DNA from: Cordia subcordata | Taxonomy: Eukaryota; Streptophyta; Magnoliopsida; Boraginales; Cordiaceae | Assembly: GCA_028554755.1 (NCBI GenBank) | Contig: JAPTOF010000011.1 | Span: forward strand, 6,414,501-6,478,500 | DNA length: 64,000 nucleotides | Reading direction: 5' to 3' | Shown: in pieces, positions 60,401 to 64,000 of the stretch | Position numbering within the stretch: position 1 is the first letter of the stretch | How the letters are laid out: every line of letters begins with the position of its first letter | The notes under the pieces: model-generated | Databases searched by the model: none | What the model was told of the DNA's origin: nothing | What the model saw: only the letters and a program-made list of their open reading frames with translations | Made by a program: the position numbers and the translations under genes

Positions 60401-62092
60401 CATCAGAGCAGCTGCCTCCCCATTCAATGGGTCTGATGGGTTTGGATACAGAAGAAGTTGAGGAAGAAAGACTTCAAACACATTCACCAGGTCTAGAAAG
60501 CATGGTATTAACATAAGTAACTGAAGCTAAATGTGAATCATTAGGACATCTTCTGAGAAGTTACACACATACAGACATATATACATATGCCTACAAATAT
60601 ATACATACATACATATATGCATTCATAAATAATATATCTTGCATCGGAATCTTATTTAAGGCACGAGAAGTAAAAAATTCTTCTGTTTAATATGCAGAAA
60701 AGGTTTGGAGACTATTACCGAACATGGGGCTCCATGTTTGATTGATAACATCCAAACAAACTGATCCTGACCTGAAATTTGCATGAAATATGAGATTTCC
60801 GTGGTACATAAAGTTAAATAAATGAAATGGTCAGTTATCCCTCATAGATGATGACACAGGTAAATGTTACTCACATCTCATCAACATTTGGATGGTACAT
60901 CTTATTAACAAAGCCTATGGATGGAGATTTGTATGGATAAGCATCAGGGAGCTCCACCCTCACTTTCCAAACACCTCCATGATAAGGACCTGATACAATT
61001 TATTGAGGAACATTTAGCCACGAGATACCAAGTGGAGGGGGAGAAATTCTCCTTTGTGTTAACTCATTTCCAATACGGTTGAATTCATTAGATTCATCCG
61101 ACACTATAAACAAAGATTACATCTGCAGTGATTATCCAAAAATAGTCATCTGACAGACAAATGGCAAATTCTGGTAATATTCACGAGAGTCAAAGTGATA
61201 AGTTGACTTGCCTAAGATGGAATAGCAATTTCTATTCAACAATCACCAAACAATGCGGTTGAGAGTAATCTCACCAACTGTTTTTTATCTCCTTACCACC
61301 CTTCCTCTCCAAACCACCCACTACACCAAACCCACCCAAAGATAAGAAAACAACACAGAACAAAAAGAAAAAACCAACATGAATTTTAGACTAAATCAAA
61401 CCAAAAGAATACATTTTCAGAGGTGATGATTATGGACTCAAACAAGTTAATAATAATTACTCAAAAATTGAAAGAGCAAAGGGAAAAAAGAAAAATGTAA
61501 TACCATTAAGATACAGTCAAGAAATGATTATCTCAGATGATAGACAATCAACAGAATTCAATCAAGAAAAGAATCAGCACAAAAATAGACTAGATAATGA
61601 TTATGGACTAAAAACAAGTTAATAATAATTACTAAAAAATTTAAAAAAAGGAAAAATAGAAAAAATTAATACCTTATACAGTCAATGATTATCTCAGATG
61701 ATAGACAGTCAACAACAGTTCAATCAAGAAAAGAATCAGCACAAAAAGAAAAGAAAAGAAAAACAATCCAAGAAAGATTAAATCTTTTCAACATCAAACA
61801 AATAAAGATTGTATTCTGAGATGTAGTTATTAAAGATTTACTGTCTTTGGGTCCATTGAAATGCACAAAGAACTCTTGCATGCCATCATTGATCATCTCC
61901 ACCTTGTAGTCACTCATCATCCTATTAATTCCAACAAAATAATCAAAACCATCAGAAAAAATAAATAAATAAAACAAACAAACAAATAAATAAATAAACC
62001 CTTTAACCCAAGAAAATTTTGAAGTTAAAATTTGCCCAGTGAACTAACAGTTTCATCAAGTCCATCTCTCTGCGTTTGCTTGGTGAAGACAT
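57417..62092 (-). CDS. UBC5: ubiquitin-conjugating enzyme E2, UBC4/5/6 type (6 exons)
   Basis: E2 enzyme that takes ubiquitin from E1 on its active-site cysteine and passes it on with E3 ligases; cytosol or nucleus. Exons in coding order: 62092-62049, 61921-61842, 60989-60875, 60771-60719, 60492-60364, 57541-57417; all GT-AG; 546 nt giving 181 aa plus stop (Arabidopsis UBC4/5/6 about 183-187). The N-terminus [15 protein letters not shown] and [12 protein letters not shown] match that group, the plant relatives of UBE2H. The UBC fold core reads [20 protein letters not shown] and [15 protein letters not shown], with catalytic Cys at residue 85, then [20 protein letters not shown]. The last exon encodes an acidic tail ([20 protein letters not shown]...) typical of the group. 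Intron 5 is 2.8 kb. The neighbouring BRM gene converges on it. Which of UBC4, 5 or 6 it corresponds to cannot be decided. Confidence 0.95.
57542..60363 (-). other. intron 5 of the UBC gene
   Basis: 2.8 kb, GT-AG on the minus strand. It holds a short diverged direct repeat, CTCATATTGACCAATTG(A/G)TTTTTAT, at about 59606 and 59703, with AGAACCTCAGGATTCTTAACA-like strings after each. No nested gene seen. Confidence 0.65.
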
Positions 62093-63270
62093 GTTTTGGT
62101 ATAATTTCTTGTAATCTTTTTTATATATATTTTTATGAGTTATGGGAGAGAGAAGAGGGGAGAAGATACGAGGTTACGTGAACAACTATGAGAAGCAAAT
62201 GAGTTCTTCTGACATGAAAAAGAAGCAGAAGTTAGAGGTGAAGTATCATATTATAATACATATGCTATTCATTCGCGACATTAATGATTAGGCCCCAAAT
62301 CTATAAATTGATTTTGTATGAATATAATATAATATTAATATATTTTTGGCTCCTTTTCATTATAAGATGGAGTGTTAAATGGGATGATTCATGACCATTT
62401 TTAAGCATCCAAGAAAAGGCTAAATTCAGTTGATAAGGGTTTTATGCTGATCTTGGCAAAATAGGAGATAAATTTTTTATTTTATTTATTATCTGTAGTT
62501 TTTACTTTTAAATCACTTTTAACTTTTTGAAACTATTTGAGGGGCATAATTTTTTGAATAAGAAAATAGCCGTGTTATCGAATCTGTTCCTTTAATCGGC
62601 ATAAATATACATATTTATTTGATTAATAATGTAGTAATTGTAATTCAAGAATTGTGAATTATTTATGTTATTAGTCATAGCTGAATAAACAATTTGCAAT
62701 TGTCAAAAAACTGTTATAATATCATATTATTGTGATGTGATATATCCTTTCACAAAATATTATGTACATAAAACTTACATAAAATATCAATTTTGACAAA
62801 AATAATGTATAATTAATTTTTTATATTTCACTGTACTTAATGAAATAATACTGCTGTTTGATTTTGTCTTGGCTCAATCATATCATAATATAGAATTTTC
62901 TTTATGACATTCATAGATAGGCCCTAGTGGATAAATAAAATATATCTAGTTGATTAGGCGGCTTCCGTTTTCAAGGTTCCTCTTAATATGTCCTTTCCGA
63001 AATCCACCCGCCCACAACGAAAAAAAAACCTATTACATGCCTACTTGTTAGGCATGCTTGGACTTCTTCGAGTAAATACAAATGTTCGCCACTTTAATGT
63101 TCAAAGAGACTATACTTGTGCATCTAACTTAAATCCTTAATTTTGTAGAGATTTAATTCATAAATAACGTCAATGATTTTTGTTGTAAAAGTTGATGTTT
63201 GCATTCCAAAATATATAACTTCAAAATATTGAACCTATCACATTGTTCGAGTTCAATTGTTATTGTTTTT
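62093..63270. other. upstream region of the UBC gene
   Basis: The leader just upstream (62110-62160) is rich in GAGAGA on the plus strand, i.e. CT-rich on the coding strand. A TATATATA run near 62124 is a TATA candidate but sits very near the start codon. The rest is AT-rich DNA without a gene. Confidence 0.4.
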
Positions 63271-64000
63271 TTTTTTCAAGGAGGTTAAGCATGAAAGATC
63301 AAATAATTATGATGTACAGGTAAATTTTCCCATCTTGTGCTTCAACAGTCCAAAATAAATCATGGGCACCCAAGGTTTGGCTTAGACCATCATTAGCCAA
63401 TCGGTCTACACATAAATTGTCCTCTCTAAATATATGGTTCGCTCTATAACTAGGTCGATCTCTGAGAAGTTGGTGACAATCGTCAACAAAGGTCTAAACT
63501 AATTAAGGGGTTGAGATGTCCCATTAATCCAGGAGTAAATAGCTATCAAATCAGTTTCAATTTCTGAATTCTCAGATCTAGAGTGACAAAACGAGTTGAG
63601 ACCTGTCTAACCCATCAAAAAAGAATATTAGGGTTGAGAGTTCAATGACCAGCCAGACAAACGGGTCAACCCGACCCCACCCCACAAAATAGGCAGGTCG
63701 AGTGGCCCGCAAACCCGTCAAAATGACCCATCTAACCTGCCAAACACAACTCGTGAACCAGCCTAACTTACCAAAACGACCCACGAACCCGCTTAACCTG
63801 CTAAAACAACCCGTAAAGCCCACAAAAAATGACCCTACATTGCCCGAATTTTTGTTAATGCAATCGTTAATGTTGAGATTGAGCCCGTGGGTCGATTTAA
63901 TCCACCGTATTTCATGTCTTTGCTTGGCAAAAACAACCTTGTTGCTATTCCATTGCCAAGCTTCCTCAATTTCTTTAGTGTACTTAATCGATGCATTAAT
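63271..64000 (-). pseudogene. LINE RNase H domain and 3' end, interrupted
   Basis: The minus strand reads AWQWNSNKVVFAKQ and RWIKSTHGLNLNIND-CINKNSGNVG from the window edge. After a repeat-rich insert (63590-63835) it gives NSEIETDLIAIYSWING, TIVTNFSEIDLVIE and DRLANDGLSQTLG, followed by LNLLEKKKN and an A-rich tail (T run at about 63268 on the plus strand). This is the plant RNase H-like domain at the end of LINE (L1-type) elements: -LNTDGS---, E-D, and the R-AN--AD-LA--G motif. The catalytic DG is altered and stops occur, so it is dead. Confidence 0.78.
63590..63835. repeat. degenerate GACCC/AACCCG short-period repeat
   Basis: Words such as CCGACCCCACCCC, CAAAATGACCCATCTAACC, CAAAACGACCCACGAACCC and CTAAAACAACCCGTAAAGC recur about every 20-45 bp. 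It splits the LINE RNase H reading, so it arrived or expanded later. Confidence 0.75.

Noticed and set aside
1..64000. CRISPR array, operon, or prokaryotic defence-type gene cluster
   Set aside because: No regularly spaced repeats of that kind and no prokaryotic gene organisation; all genes are split by introns.

Overview
The window is nuclear DNA of a flowering plant, most likely a eudicot. The evidence is AT-rich intergenic DNA full of short TIR elements, GT-AG introns, an intron-bearing tRNA-Tyr(GUA), and three genes whose closest recalled relatives are Arabidopsis and grapevine proteins: a mitochondrial beta-cyanoalanine synthase (CYSC1 type), the SWI/SNF ATPase BRAHMA, and a UBC4/5/6-type ubiquitin-conjugating enzyme. 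I cannot name the species.

Layout. 1-14.7 kb is gene-free and is a mosaic of elements. It holds nested TIR elements at 2.0-3.5 kb, two larger elements flanked by TTA at 3.7-4.4 and 4.9-6.0 kb, a complete non-autonomous LTR element at 7.8-9.6 kb (516-bp LTRs, initiator-Met PBS, 5-bp target duplication), a 132-bp tandem repeat, and further MITEs. 14.87-20.72 kb carries the 10-exon CYSC1-like gene (+). Its first intron contains an antisense solo LTR of the same LTR family and a Tourist-like MITE, and its last intron contains a tRNA-derived SINE with a perfect 8-bp duplication. 21.4-38 kb is again repeats: a TIR element, the tRNA-Tyr gene, a decayed Ty1-copia element with both LTRs (24.6-31.3 kb), then on the minus strand a Ty3-gypsy gag fragment abutting a copia LTR and RNase H fragment that is itself split by a hAT-type element.

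38.3-55.7 kb holds the 14-exon BRAHMA gene (+; about 2,235 aa), with upstream ORFs in its leader, a suspected GC-AG intron beside a CT/AT microsatellite, a hAT MITE with perfect 8-bp duplication in intron 4, a LINE remnant in intron 12, and a recent in-frame 51-bp duplication in the last exon. 56.78-57.1 kb is an antisense piece of plastid 16S rRNA (a NUPT) carrying many C-to-T/G-to-A changes. 57.4-62.1 kb is the 6-exon UBC gene (-). The window ends in a LINE RNase H fragment (-) interrupted by GACCC-rich repeats.

The three protein genes have unrelated housekeeping roles (cyanide detoxification, chromatin remodelling, ubiquitin transfer), and I see no functional cluster. The novelty here lies in the repeat biology and a few gene-structure oddities, not in a new multi-gene system. 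Exon boundaries were placed by hand from reading frame, splice sites and recalled family sequences. No alignment or database search was run.
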